The position numbers and the translations under genes are program-made. Of a stretch of 64,000 nucleotides of DNA, positions 33,631 to 41,550 are shown piece after piece; positions within the stretch are counted from its first letter, which is position 1; each line of letters starts with the position of its first letter. The notes under the pieces are model-generated. The model saw only the letters and a program-made list of their open reading frames with translations. It ran no database searches and was not told the origin of the DNA. This DNA comes from Pseudomonas izuensis (GTDB taxonomy: Bacteria; Pseudomonadota; Gammaproteobacteria; Pseudomonadales; Pseudomonadaceae), in the NCBI RefSeq assembly GCF_009861505.1, contig NZ_WTFT01000035.1, positions 1-64,000 of the forward strand. Direction: 5' to 3'.

Positions 33631-33706
33631 ATATTGCGTGCCAAAGAAGCCAAACAACTTCTTTGTGAGCCCCAGCCAGGCCAATCGGCATGGATGACGC
33701 TTTATT

Positions 33707-33791
33707 TGGTGCGGATGAAGAGACTCGAACTCTTACGCCTCGCGGCGCTGGAACCTAAATCCAGTGTGTCTACCAATTCCACCACATCCGC
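33707..33791 (-). tRNA. tRNA-Leu (UAG)
   Basis: An 85-base class II tRNA with a long variable arm. It begins GCGGATGTGGTGGAAT and ends CATCCGCACCA. The anticodon loop TTTAGGT gives UAG. It lies between the two tRNA-His genes, on the same strand. Confidence 0.97.
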
Positions 33792-33809
33792 GGATGAAGC
33801 CTTTAAAGC

Positions 33810-33840
33810 AAAGGCGCCAGACTGTTAATCTGGCGCCTTT
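33810..33840 (-). terminator. Second copy of the tRNA-His-linked hairpin
   Basis: The same 12-bp stem AAAGGCGCCAGA / TCTGGCGCCTTT as at 33515-33546, with a 7-base loop, here between tRNA-His and tRNA-Leu. It lacks the long T run of the downstream copy, so it may be leaky and allow read-through or serve as a processing site. Confidence 0.7.
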
Positions 33841-33848
33841 TCGAAATA

Positions 33849-33925
33849 TGGGGTGGACGATGGGGATCGAACCCACGACAACGGGAGTCACAATCCCGTG
33901 CTCTACCAACTGAGCTACGCCCACC
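33849..33925 (-). tRNA. tRNA-His (GUG), promoter-proximal copy
   Basis: Identical in the tRNA body to the gene at 33554-33630, with anticodon GUG, G-1 and encoded CCA. The flanking terminator-like hairpin and the bases CATATTGCG on the other side are also shared, showing duplication of a unit of about 115 bases. Confidence 0.97.
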
Positions 33926-33956
33926 ATATTGCGCTACTTGTGCCAAAGCTGCCTAA

Positions 33957-34033
33957 TGGCGCACCCGGCAGGACTCGAACCTGCGACCATCCGCTTAGAA
34001 GGCGGATGCTCTATCCAGCTGAGCTACGGGCGC
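33957..34033 (-). tRNA. tRNA-Arg (UCU)
   Basis: The minus strand GCGCCCGTAGCTCAGCTGG starts a 77-base tRNA ending in CCA. The anticodon stem-loop CCGCCTTCTAAGCGG gives UCU. It is the first gene of the four-tRNA block, nearest the promoter. Confidence 0.97.
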
Positions 34034-34308
34034 CTTATTAATCTGTACCCTTGAAGGACTACAAACTAAATGCTTTCCAGCCTTGCAGAACCTTGATTCC
34101 GCTTGACCTTCTTAACCAGTGCTAGGCTGTGCCCGACAAGTGCGACGAATAGTATAGAGCCCCCCGAAGGTCGTCAAATCCTTTTTGAAAAAAATTCATT
34201 TAATTAAAGGAGTTAGGGGAATTTGCAGACCAAGCGCCTTTGCCCTCACCGCACGACATGCGAGAATGCGCTCTCTTTTTTTCCCCTCTCGATGGTTAAT
34301 CACGCGCA
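34034..34308. other. tRNA-folD divergent spacer
   Basis: A 275-base region with no gene. It holds the tRNA promoter (34151-34177) and an AT-rich stretch at 34178-34212. The folD promoter should be in its last 100 bases, but I could not identify it with confidence. Confidence 0.5.
34151..34177 (-). promoter_or_regulatory. Promoter of the tRNA operon
   Basis: On the minus strand TTGACG (34172-34177) and TATACT (34151-34156) are separated by a G-rich spacer of 15 bases (17 to an overlapping TACTAT). The upstream region is AT-rich, like an UP element, and the downstream part is GC-rich (CGTCGC), both common at stable-RNA promoters. Confidence 0.65.
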
Positions 34309-35163
34309 ATGACTGCACAACTAATCGACGGCAAATCGATCGCCGCCAGCCTGCGCCAGCAGATCGCCCAACGCGTCACCGAGCGTCGCCAGCAAGGCTT
34401 GCGCACACCGGGTCTCGCGGTGATCCTGGTCGGCAGCGATCCTGCCTCTCAGGTTTATGTCTCGCACAAGCGTAAAGACTGTGAAGAGGTCGGCTTCCTT
34501 TCCCAAGCTTATGACCTGCCTTCCGACACCACTCAAGAAGCGCTCACCGATCTGATCGATCGCCTCAATGACGATCCGGCGATTGACGGCGTCCTGTTGC
34601 AGCTTCCCCTTCCTGAACACCTGGACGCGTCCAGATTGCTGGAGCGTATTCGCCCGGATAAGGACGTCGACGGCTTCCATCCTTACAACGTCGGTCGCCT
34701 GGCCCAGCGCATTCCGCTGCTGCGTCCGTGCACCCCTAAAGGCATCATGACCCTGCTGGAAAGCACCGGTGCCGATCTGTACGGGATGAACGCCGTGGTG
34801 GTCGGTGCCTCCAACATCGTGGGCCGTCCAATGGCGATGGAACTGTTGCTGGCCGGTTGCACCGTGACCGTCACCCACCGCTTCACCAAGGACCTGGCCG
34901 GCCACGTCGGCCGTGCCGACCTGGTCGTGGTGGCCGCCGGCAAGCCTGGTCTGGTCAAGGGTGAATGGATCAAGGAAGGCGCGATCGTGATCGACGTCGG
35001 CATCAACCGCCAGGAAGACGGCAAACTGGTCGGCGACGTGATCTACGAAACTGCCCTGCCCCGTGCCGGCTGGATCACGCCGGTACCGGGCGGCGTCGGT
35101 CCGATGACCCGTGCCTGCCTGCTGGAGAACACGCTCTACGCGGCGGAAACCCTGCACGGCTGA
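34309..35163 (+). CDS. folD: Bifunctional methylene-THF dehydrogenase / methenyl-THF cyclohydrolase FolD
   Basis: A 284-residue cytoplasmic enzyme of one-carbon metabolism that interconverts 5,10-methylene-THF and 10-formyl-THF. The substrate site has YVSHKRKDCEEVG with the catalytic Lys. PLPEHLD and DGFHPYNVGRL follow. The dinucleotide-binding part has VVGASNIVGRPMA, and the PROSITE-type PGGVGPMT lies near the end. Its position beside the tRNA block and tig is conserved in Pseudomonas. A strong terminator follows. Confidence 0.97.
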   Translation: MTAQLIDGKSIAASLRQQIAQRVTERRQQGLRTPGLAVILVGSDPASQVYVSHKRKDCEEVGFLSQAYDLPSDTTQEALTDLIDRLNDDPAIDGVLLQLPLPEHLDASRLLERIRPDKDVDGFHPYNVGRLAQRIPLLRPCTPKGIMTLLESTGADLYGMNAVVVGASNIVGRPMAMELLLAGCTVTVTHRFTKDLAGHVGRADLVVVAAGKPGLVKGEWIKEGAIVIDVGINRQEDGKLVGDVIYETALPRAGWITPVPGGVGPMTRACLLENTLYAAETLHG

Positions 35164-35193
35164 ACCTCGCTGCCGAGGTAGCCAGCGACTCAA

Positions 35194-35223
35194 GGAACCC
35201 CGCCCATGGCGGGGTTCTTTTTT
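35194..35223 (+). terminator. Intrinsic terminator of folD
   Basis: GAACCCCGCC / GGCGGGGTTC (10 bp, loop CAT) followed by six T. It begins 31 bases after the folD stop codon. Confidence 0.93.
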
Positions 35224-35402
35224 GCCCGCGAAACAGGATCGACCATCCGCCGGAAAATGACTTTTTTTTCATGTTTCCAAGGACTTTAACGCCACCCTCG
35301 AACAACCATCGACAGTTATTCAGCCATACTCCAGAATGTCGCGCCTTTTAAGAAATAGCCCGTTACATATACGGCGTATCAACACTTTATGAGTCTGCCA
35401 GC

Positions 35403-36341
35403 GTGAAAATCCGTCTTTCTATCCTGAGCCTATTTTTTGCAGTTACAGGGACTTTCATCACGCCAATTGCCAGCGCCGGCGAAACCACCGCGGCGCCTCG
35501 AGACACCTCGCATCTCAAGATCGCTTCCGGCAGTGCATTGCTGCTGGATCTGCAGACCAACAAAGTCATCTACGCCAGCAACCCTGACGTGGTTGTACCC
35601 ATCGCTTCCGTCAGTAAGCTGATGACCGGCCTCGTGGTGGTTGAGGCCAGACAGAACATGGACGAGTACATCAACATCAACATCAGTGACACCCCGGAAA
35701 TGAAGGGCGTGTTTTCCCGGGTCAAGCTCAACAGCGAAATGCCGCGCCGGGAAATGCTGCTGATCGCACTGATGTCTTCCGAAAACCGCGCTGCCGCGAG
35801 CCTGGCCCACCACTATCCGGGCGGTTATGCCGCGTTCATCGCTGCAATGAATGCCAAGGCCAAGGCGCTGGGCATGACCAACACCCACTTCGTCGAGCCG
35901 ACCGGCCTCTCGCCACACAACGTGTCCACTGCCCGCGACCTGAGTAAATTGTTGATCGCCGCGCACAAGTATCCGTTGCTGACTGAGCTGAGCACGACCA
36001 AGGAAAAAACCGTGTCGTTCCGCAAGCCCAACTACAGCCTGGGCTTTCGCAACACCGACCATTTGGTCCGTAAGGCAGACTGGGACATCCAACTGACGAA
36101 AACCGGTTTCACCAACGAAGCCGGTCACTGCCTGGTGCTGGTGACCCGGATGGGTGACCGCCCGGTTGCCCTGGTGCTCCTTGACGCTTACGGCAAATTC
36201 ACCCATTTTGCCGATGCCACGCGCATCCGCAATTGGGTCGAAACCGGCAGAAGTGCCGACGTAGCGTCCGCAGCCTTGCAATACAAATCGGACAAGAACC
36301 TCAAGCACCGCCAGAGCGGCGTGGTTGAAGCGTCGAAGTAA
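35403..36341 (+). CDS. pbpG: D-alanyl-D-alanine endopeptidase (PBP7/8)
   Basis: A 312-residue periplasmic low-molecular-weight penicillin-binding protein that cuts D-Ala-mDAP crosslinks in murein. It has a signal peptide about 1-25 (ending ASA-GE). The three active-site motifs are present: SxxK as SVSKLM (about residue 70), SxN as SEN and KTG as TKTGFT. The start codon is GTG at 35403. A five-codon ATG frame ends in TGA overlapping this GTG, but its role is doubtful. A bidirectional terminator follows. Confidence 0.94.
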   Translation: MKIRLSILSLFFAVTGTFITPIASAGETTAAPRDTSHLKIASGSALLLDLQTNKVIYASNPDVVVPIASVSKLMTGLVVVEARQNMDEYININISDTPEMKGVFSRVKLNSEMPRREMLLIALMSSENRAAASLAHHYPGGYAAFIAAMNAKAKALGMTNTHFVEPTGLSPHNVSTARDLSKLLIAAHKYPLLTELSTTKEKTVSFRKPNYSLGFRNTDHLVRKADWDIQLTKTGFTNEAGHCLVLVTRMGDRPVALVLLDAYGKFTHFADATRIRNWVETGRSADVASAALQYKSDKNLKHRQSGVVEASK

Positions 36342-36357
36342 TCTGGCTGCGACCCAA

Positions 36358-36389
36358 TGAAAAAGCCCCGAACATTCGGGGCTTTTTTT
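36358..36389. terminator. Bidirectional terminator between pbpG and the small acidic genes
   Basis: AAAAGCCCCG / CGGGGCTTTT with a short loop, flanked by A on the left and a T run on the right. It serves pbpG on the plus strand and the converging gene at 36396 on the minus strand. Confidence 0.92.
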
Positions 36390-36395
36390 CGTCGA

Positions 36396-36611
36396 TCAGT
36401 CGTTGGGCAGCGGCATCTGATCGTCGTCAGGGATACCATCGCCCTTGCTGGGATCCCTCCATCCCTGTGGATGTTCGCCCGGCACCACCGTCGGACGGGC
36501 CAGCGGATCTCGCAACGGGCTGTCCGGATCCATCACTGGATCGACACTTTCTTCAGGGGTGGTCGGAACGTTTTCCGGACGTTTGTCGTTGAAACTCGAA
36601 TCGGTAGACAT
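36396..36611 (-). CDS. Small acidic, Pro-rich hypothetical protein
   Basis: A 71-residue protein rich in Pro and Asp (DPVMDPDSPLRDPLARP) and probably disordered. No domain is recognised. The frame opens 4 codons earlier, but GGAGG lies 6 bases before the ATG at 36611. It lies 17 bases downstream of the next small gene, which has similar composition; the two are likely co-transcribed. Confidence 0.8.
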   Translation of the reverse strand: MSTDSSFNDKRPENVPTTPEESVDPVMDPDSPLRDPLARPTVVPGEHPQGWRDPSKGDGIPDDDQMPLPND

Positions 36612-36628
36612 ACGCACCTCCATGAGAC

Positions 36629-36835
36629 CTAGGGTTTCAGATCACCGAGTGGATCATAGGGCTTTGCCGGGGCCTTGGGATTGTCACCCGGTTTCACATC
36701 CCTGGGCGCCTTGGCCGGCCCGACAGGATCGACCTGAGGGTCGGCAAGATCCGGGGAGTCGGGATCGAAGCCCAACTCGTCGCCGGACGAATGTTCGGAC
36801 GAGTGGGGGCCGGAAGGGGTATCGGAATGTGCCAT
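36629..36835 (-). CDS. Small acidic, Pro-rich hypothetical protein
   Basis: A 68-residue hydrophilic protein with Asp-Pro repeats (FDPDSPDLADPQVDPVGP). It resembles short conserved hypothetical proteins of Pseudomonas, possibly a DUF6021-type family, though I am not certain of the number. AGGAGG precedes the ATG. It is paired with the similar gene at 36396-36611, which suggests an old tandem duplication, but direct similarity is confined to the PDSP words. Confidence 0.8.
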   Translation of the reverse strand: MAHSDTPSGPHSSEHSSGDELGFDPDSPDLADPQVDPVGPAKAPRDVKPGDNPKAPAKPYDPLGDLKP

Positions 36836-36925
36836 GGACGCCTCCTGATCGCGGCCCGAAACATCCGGGCCTTGAATATCAGATACCTCCAGCGCACCGA
36901 TGTGCCCGGCAGATGACGAACGGGC

Positions 36926-37600
36926 TTACTGCGCCTTCAAAGCGCCCTTGGCCTTCGCCGCCGCCTGTTCCTGGCCGGCCTGGGCGAGATCATTGGCCGC
37001 CTTGAGCCAACGCTGTTGATCGACTTCGGCCGGAATCTGCGTTGGTGCCTGAATCAGCACCGCCCATCCACCGGCGTCCTTGAATGCCGATTCGAACGAG
37101 CCAAAGCTCATCAGCAATCGCTGATCCATCCCTGCACGCAACAACACGGTCTGCTTCTGGCGATTATACCCGGACAGAATCGCATACCGTGGTTCGGCCC
37201 AGAGCACGGAGCCTTCGGTAAAGCGCACCATCACCGGGTAACCGGCCGCCACCTGGGTCAACAACGCTGGCAGGTTGCTGTCCAGCGGATAAACCATCAT
37301 CCCGTACTCACGGGCCAGGTTCTGCATGTTTTGTTGCAGCTGGGCTTCAGCGCCCGGCAAATGCAACGGCTTATCCAGCAAGCCCGGGGTTATCACGATG
37401 CCTTGCTGGTCCAACATGCTCGCCAGCACTTGCGGCCCGCTCTGATTGGCCACGCCGCGATAGAACCGGCCGCTGAGTTCGACACGTTCCGGCAGACGCT
37501 TGATCTGCGGTGCAACGCTGCCGGCGCAACCGGCCAGGCCAGCGACGCAACCCACGATCACCGCCGCCGATAGAATTCGAGGAATTACCCGCACCATCAT
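36926..37600 (-). CDS. C39-peptidase-like lipoprotein lacking catalytic residues
   Basis: A 224-residue lipoprotein (lipobox LAGC about residue 25 from the chosen start). The region FYRGVANQSGPQVLASML aligns with the NQCGPAALATML active-site segment of C39-like peptidases, but the nucleophilic Cys is Ser. The later segment YAILSGYN, where active members have HAVVLxGY, has Arg before Tyr instead of His. It is therefore likely a non-catalytic binding protein. The start at 37600 is preceded by AAGAGAG. The frame is open to 37654 but that part lacks signal-peptide character. The C-terminus is Ala/Gln/Lys-rich helix. Confidence 0.7.
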   Translation of the reverse strand: MMVRVIPRILSAAVIVGCVAGLAGCAGSVAPQIKRLPERVELSGRFYRGVANQSGPQVLASMLDQQGIVITPGLLDKPLHLPGAEAQLQQNMQNLAREYGMMVYPLDSNLPALLTQVAAGYPVMVRFTEGSVLWAEPRYAILSGYNRQKQTVLLRAGMDQRLLMSFGSFESAFKDAGGWAVLIQAPTQIPAEVDQQRWLKAANDLAQAGQEQAAAKAKGALKAQ

Positions 37601-37821
37601 CACTCTCTTGTTCAGACGCCGGGCAATCTGCTTCCCGGCTTGGCTGTCGATCATAGGACGCCGCGCGACCGCGGTATAGCCTTAACCGGTAGTTGATTGC
37701 GTTGGATAGAGCGAACTGGTTGGTCGCCATCGACCTTCGGTCAATAGCGTGCAACATGCCAGCGACTAGACTGTCACTTGCAAAGCGTGTGTGCCCGCGG
37801 CAGGGCAAAGAGGAGGCACCG

Positions 37822-37989
37822 ATGAGCCTGACAATGACAATCGTGATGTTGATTTCCAGCTGGCTGGCGGTTGCCGCCGCCATGTTATGGGGGGTTCTGC
37901 GCATTACCCGCCGTCATCATCACCCTGCCCAGCCCGCACCTTTGACGAAAACCGATAAAACCGCCGTGCATCACGCCTCCGCCCACTGA
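37822..37989 (+). CDS. Small single-pass membrane protein
   Basis: A 55-residue protein with one hydrophobic segment (about 5-25, IVMLISSWLAVAAAMLWGVL) and a basic, His-rich cytoplasmic-type tail. The ATG at 37822 is preceded by GAGGAGGCACCG, an excellent ribosome site. The longer open frame from 37693 lacks one. No family is recognised. It converges on terC across a shared terminator. Confidence 0.65.
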   Translation: MSLTMTIVMLISSWLAVAAAMLWGVLRITRRHHHPAQPAPLTKTDKTAVHHASAH

Positions 37990-38010
37990 TTGGCATTTTT
38001 CCACCGCACA

Positions 38011-38055
38011 AAAAAATCGGCCGCCTGGACTCTTGTGAGTTCAGGCGGCCGTTTT
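38011..38055. terminator. Bidirectional terminator
   Basis: A 15-bp stem with one G-T pair (18018-type start CGGCCGCCTG pairing with CAGGCGGCCG at 38042-38051), flanked by AAAAAA on the left and TTTT on the right. It serves the small plus-strand gene and terC on the minus strand. Confidence 0.92.
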
Positions 38056-38067
38056 ATTCAGCGCCGG

Positions 38068-38817
38068 TCAGGCTTCAGCGGTTACGCGCTTCTGCTTCGC
38101 CCGCCGGGACATCATGTTCAACACCTCGATCGCAGCCGAGAACGCCATGGCCGCATAGACGTAACCTTTCGGTACGTGGGCGCCGAAGCCTTCGGCGATC
38201 AGCGTCATGCCAATCATGATCAGGAAGCCCAGGGCCAACATCACCACCGTCGGGTTGTCATTGATGAATTTGGCCAGCGGGTCAGCGGCCAGCAACATCA
38301 CCAGTACCGACACCACCACCGCGATGATCATGATCGGCAAATGCTCGGTCATGCCGACAGCGGTAATGATGCTGTCGATGGAGAACACCATGTCCAGCAT
38401 CAGGATCTGGCCGATCGCGGCGGCAAAGCCCAGGGTCACGGTTGAGGTCGCGGACTTCGGATCTTCCGGCGCCGGGTCCATGCTGTGATGAATCTCGGTG
38501 GTTGCCTTCCACAACAGGAACAGACCGCCGGCAATCAGGATCATGTCTTTCCAGGAGAACGCCTGGCCGAAGATGTCAATCACAGGCTCGGTTAACTGGA
38601 CGATGAACGCGATGGTGCTCAACAGGCCCAGGCGCAGGATCAGCGCCATGCCGATACCGATACGACGAGCCTTCTGCCGGTGCTGCTCGGGCAACTTGTT
38701 GGTCAGAATCGAGATGAAGATCAGGTTATCGATGCCGAGCACGATTTCCATCACCACCAGGGTGGCCAGGGCGACCCACGCTGCGGGGCTGGCGGCTAGC
38801 TGTAAAAGGTATTCCAT
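38068..38817 (-). CDS. TerC family integral membrane protein
   Basis: A 249-residue inner-membrane protein with about seven hydrophobic helices. It carries the TerC hallmarks EIVLGIDNLIF (about 25-35) and LMLDMVFSIDSI, whose acidic residues are thought to bind metal. Members such as E. coli Alx and B. subtilis MeeF/MeeY export Mn(II), some feeding exported metalloenzymes. The specific substrate here is unknown. It lies 29 bases downstream of a small lipoprotein gene on the same strand, so they are probably co-transcribed. Confidence 0.9.
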   Translation of the reverse strand: MEYLLQLAASPAAWVALATLVVMEIVLGIDNLIFISILTNKLPEQHRQKARRIGIGMALILRLGLLSTIAFIVQLTEPVIDIFGQAFSWKDMILIAGGLFLLWKATTEIHHSMDPAPEDPKSATSTVTLGFAAAIGQILMLDMVFSIDSIITAVGMTEHLPIMIIAVVVSVLVMLLAADPLAKFINDNPTVVMLALGFLIMIGMTLIAEGFGAHVPKGYVYAAMAFSAAIEVLNMMSRRAKQKRVTAEA

Positions 38818-38846
38818 GGGTCAGTCCTGACTCGCTGTAAGACGGT

Positions 38847-39089
38847 TTAGATTTCCTGGGACGAAGATTCGGTTTTTTCCGCGTCTTTTTCCGATGATTC
38901 CTTTTTGCCGATCAACCCGCCGGCCGCATCACTGAGCGCTTGTTCGGCGGCTTTGTGGGTATCGTCGATAGCCTGTTTGGCACTTTCGGCAGCCTTGCCC
39001 ATCAGTTGCTGAGCGCTTTTTTCGGCCTGTTCGCAACCGGCCAGAACCAGTAACGACGCAATCAGCAGCGCCGTGGATTTGAGCTTCAT
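38847..39089 (-). CDS. Small lipoprotein
   Basis: An 80-residue lipoprotein with lipobox LVLAGC (Cys19). The mature part is a charged, probably helical segment (EQAEKSAQQLMGKAAESAK) ending in an acidic Ser-rich tail. GAGGAAAAGATC precedes the ATG. It is upstream of the terC gene. No function is known. The Ala-rich helix recalls small envelope lipoproteins of pseudomonads. Confidence 0.8.
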   Translation of the reverse strand: MKLKSTALLIASLLVLAGCEQAEKSAQQLMGKAAESAKQAIDDTHKAAEQALSDAAGGLIGKKESSEKDAEKTESSSQEI

Positions 39090-39224
39090 GATCTTTTCCT
39101 CGATAGAACAAACGGCGCCGCAACGATGGCCCGTTGATAGCGATGCATTCTAGAGAGATGAACACTTCAGGAAAATTCGTATTTTCAGCGGTTATACTTC
39201 GGTTTTTACGAACTGTAGATCACC

Positions 39225-40124
39225 ATGCTCAACTATCGGCAATTGCATTACTTCTGGGTGGTGGCCAAGACCGGCAGCATCGTACGCGCCTGCGAGCAGT
39301 TGAACCTGACGCCCCAGACCATCAGCGGGCAGATATCGCTGCTCGAACACACCTACGGCATCGAATTGTTTCGCCGGGTAGGCCGGCAACTTGAACTCAC
39401 CGAAGCCGGGCGCCAGACCCTGCCCTACGCCGAACAAATGTTTCAGCTGGGTGGCGAACTGGAGTTGATGTTGCGGGCGCAACCCCATGAACAGCAGATT
39501 CTGTTTCGGGTAGGCGTCGCCGATGTGGTGCCCAAATCCATCGTCTATCGCCTGATCGCCCCGACCATGGAATTGAGCGAGCCGCTGCGCATCACCTGTC
39601 GCGAGGACAAGCTCGAACGATTGTTGGCCGACCTGGCGATCCAGCGCCTGGACCTGGTGATTTCCGACAGCCCGATGCCCTCGCACCTGGACATCAAGGG
39701 CTACAGCCAGAAACTCGGCGAATGCGGGATCAGCTTTTTCGCCACCACCGAATTGGCGGCGCGCTACGGCCAGGACTTTCCCCGCAGCCTGCACGGCGCG
39801 CCCCTGCTGATTCCCGGGCCGGAAACCGTGGTGCGCAGCCGCTTGCAACGCTGGTTCGCCGAACAGCAGGTCCAGCCGCAGATTGTCGGCGAGTTCGACG
39901 ACAGCGCCTTGATGCAGGCCTTCGGCCAATCCGGCAGCGGGATTTTCATTGGCCCGAGCGTGATTGCCGATGAAGTGAAGCGCCAATATGGCGTGGAGGT
40001 GATCGGCCAGACCGACGCGGTGCGCGAGTCGTTCTACGCCATCTCGGTGGAACGCAAGGTCAAGCACCCCGGCATTGTCGCCATTACCGAAGGTGCCCGA
40101 CGCGAGCTGTTTACAGCGCTGTGA
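39225..40124 (+). CDS. nhaR: LysR-type regulator NhaR
   Basis: A 299-residue LysR-family protein. The N-terminal helix-turn-helix is at about 4-62 (LNYRQLHYFWVVAKTGSIVRA, TPQTISGQISLLE), and the C-terminal effector domain matches NhaR, an activator of Na+/H+ antiporter genes that responds to Na+. No antiporter gene is adjacent here, so the targets are elsewhere. The 3' end overlaps the convergent MFS gene by 14 bases. Confidence 0.85.
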   Translation: MLNYRQLHYFWVVAKTGSIVRACEQLNLTPQTISGQISLLEHTYGIELFRRVGRQLELTEAGRQTLPYAEQMFQLGGELELMLRAQPHEQQILFRVGVADVVPKSIVYRLIAPTMELSEPLRITCREDKLERLLADLAIQRLDLVISDSPMPSHLDIKGYSQKLGECGISFFATTELAARYGQDFPRSLHGAPLLIPGPETVVRSRLQRWFAEQQVQPQIVGEFDDSALMQAFGQSGSGIFIGPSVIADEVKRQYGVEVIGQTDAVRESFYAISVERKVKHPGIVAITEGARRELFTAL

Positions 40125-41271
40125 CGACTTCGCGGGGCTTGAAGGTCATCAACGCGATGGCCAACAGAATTGACGCGAGGATAAATCCGGCGGCGGCAAA
40201 ACCCAGGCCTTGCAGGCCGACGCTGTCGATCACCCGGCCGCCGATCATGGCACCCAGGCCAATCCCGAGATTGGCCCCGGCGATGTTCAGCGACGCGGCG
40301 AACGCCGGAGCTTCGGGCGCGGCTTTCATCAGGCGCACATGACTGACCAGGAACAACGCGGCTTGCGTCACCCCCCAGATGCCCATCGCCGCGGCCAGGC
40401 CGAAGGGCGAATGAATGTTCGGCACCAGCGTCACCAGGCCGGCAATCATGAACGCGCAGAACATCATCGAGGCCACCAGCGGATGACGATCCACCGCGCG
40501 CCCGCCCAGGGAATTGCCGATCAGCCCGACCGCGCCGAATCCCATCAGGCACCAGCCGACCACTGTGCCGTTGAAGCCGGCCAGGCGCTCCAGGATATCC
40601 GCCAGGTAGGTGTAGGCCGTGAACATGCCGCTGAACACCACGATCGACAACAGCACATGTCCCACCATCAATGGGCTGCGCAGGATCTTGAACTGCGAGC
40701 GGAAGCTGACCTGATGCTGGTGCAGGTTGGTTTTCGGCAGGTAGATAAACAGCAGCAAAGCCTTGGCAAAGGCGATGAACGCCAGAATGGCGAAGGCGCT
40801 GCGCCAGCCGAACGCATCGGAAATCAAGGTGCCCACCGGAATGCCGAACACCGTGGCACAGACGATGCCGAAGCCGATCTTGGCAATGGCACGCCCGGCA
40901 TAGTCCGGTCCGACGATGTCCACCGCCGTCTCACTGGCCAGCGCCCAGAACACCGGCAGACCCAATGCCGGAATCAACCGGGCAAACGCCATTACCCAGA
41001 TATTCGGTGCCAGCGCCGCGAGGGTATTGGCCAGGCCGAACATGATCAGCACAGAGATGAACAGCTTGCGGCGTTCGAAGCGGGCAAAGTACGCGGTGAG
41101 GAATGGCCCGAAGGCGGCAACTGTGAAGGCGAACAGAGTCACCAGCAAACCCGCTTGGGGGATGCTGACGTCGAGGTCACGGGCGATGGCCGGCAACAGG
41201 CCGACGATGATGAATTCCGTGGTCAGCACCGTAAAACCGGCGGCCGACAACAGAAGAATGGGCAACAGCAT
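40111..41271 (-). CDS. MFS efflux transporter (AraJ/SotB type)
   Basis: A 386-residue transporter with 12 hydrophobic helices. The N-terminus (PILLLSAAGFTVLTTEFIIVGLLPAI) is typical of the drug:H+ antiporter / sugar efflux group. The ATG at 41271 is preceded by GGAG 9 bases upstream. The longer frame to 41529 has no ribosome site and a poor sequence. Substrate unknown; arabinose-like sugars or drugs are common in the group. It is convergent with nhaR, with a 14-base overlap of their 3' ends. Confidence 0.87.
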   Translation of the reverse strand: MLLPILLLSAAGFTVLTTEFIIVGLLPAIARDLDVSIPQAGLLVTLFAFTVAAFGPFLTAYFARFERRKLFISVLIMFGLANTLAALAPNIWVMAFARLIPALGLPVFWALASETAVDIVGPDYAGRAIAKIGFGIVCATVFGIPVGTLISDAFGWRSAFAILAFIAFAKALLLFIYLPKTNLHQHQVSFRSQFKILRSPLMVGHVLLSIVVFSGMFTAYTYLADILERLAGFNGTVVGWCLMGFGAVGLIGNSLGGRAVDRHPLVASMMFCAFMIAGLVTLVPNIHSPFGLAAAMGIWGVTQAALFLVSHVRLMKAAPEAPAFAASLNIAGANLGIGLGAMIGGRVIDSVGLQGLGFAAAGFILASILLAIALMTFKPREVVTAL

Positions 41272-41550
41272 GCAGAACTCCAGAAAACGACGACACCAGC
41301 GATAGCCCGAGGGCTCACTGGCAGACATGAAAATGAGGATGGCGAAGCTTAACAGAGTGTTTGCGAACAGGGTTGCACGAAGCTGCAAATCACGCCAGGC
41401 AATTGGGTGGCAGATCGTCACAGGCTCAAGGATCGGGACGTCGCTGTGATAAAGTCCGCGCCCCGCGAAACGTACAGCCTGTTCACCGGCCGCTTTCCGG
41501 CCTCGATGTCGCGACACCCCCGCACCCAATAAAATCCGAGATGCCGTTTT

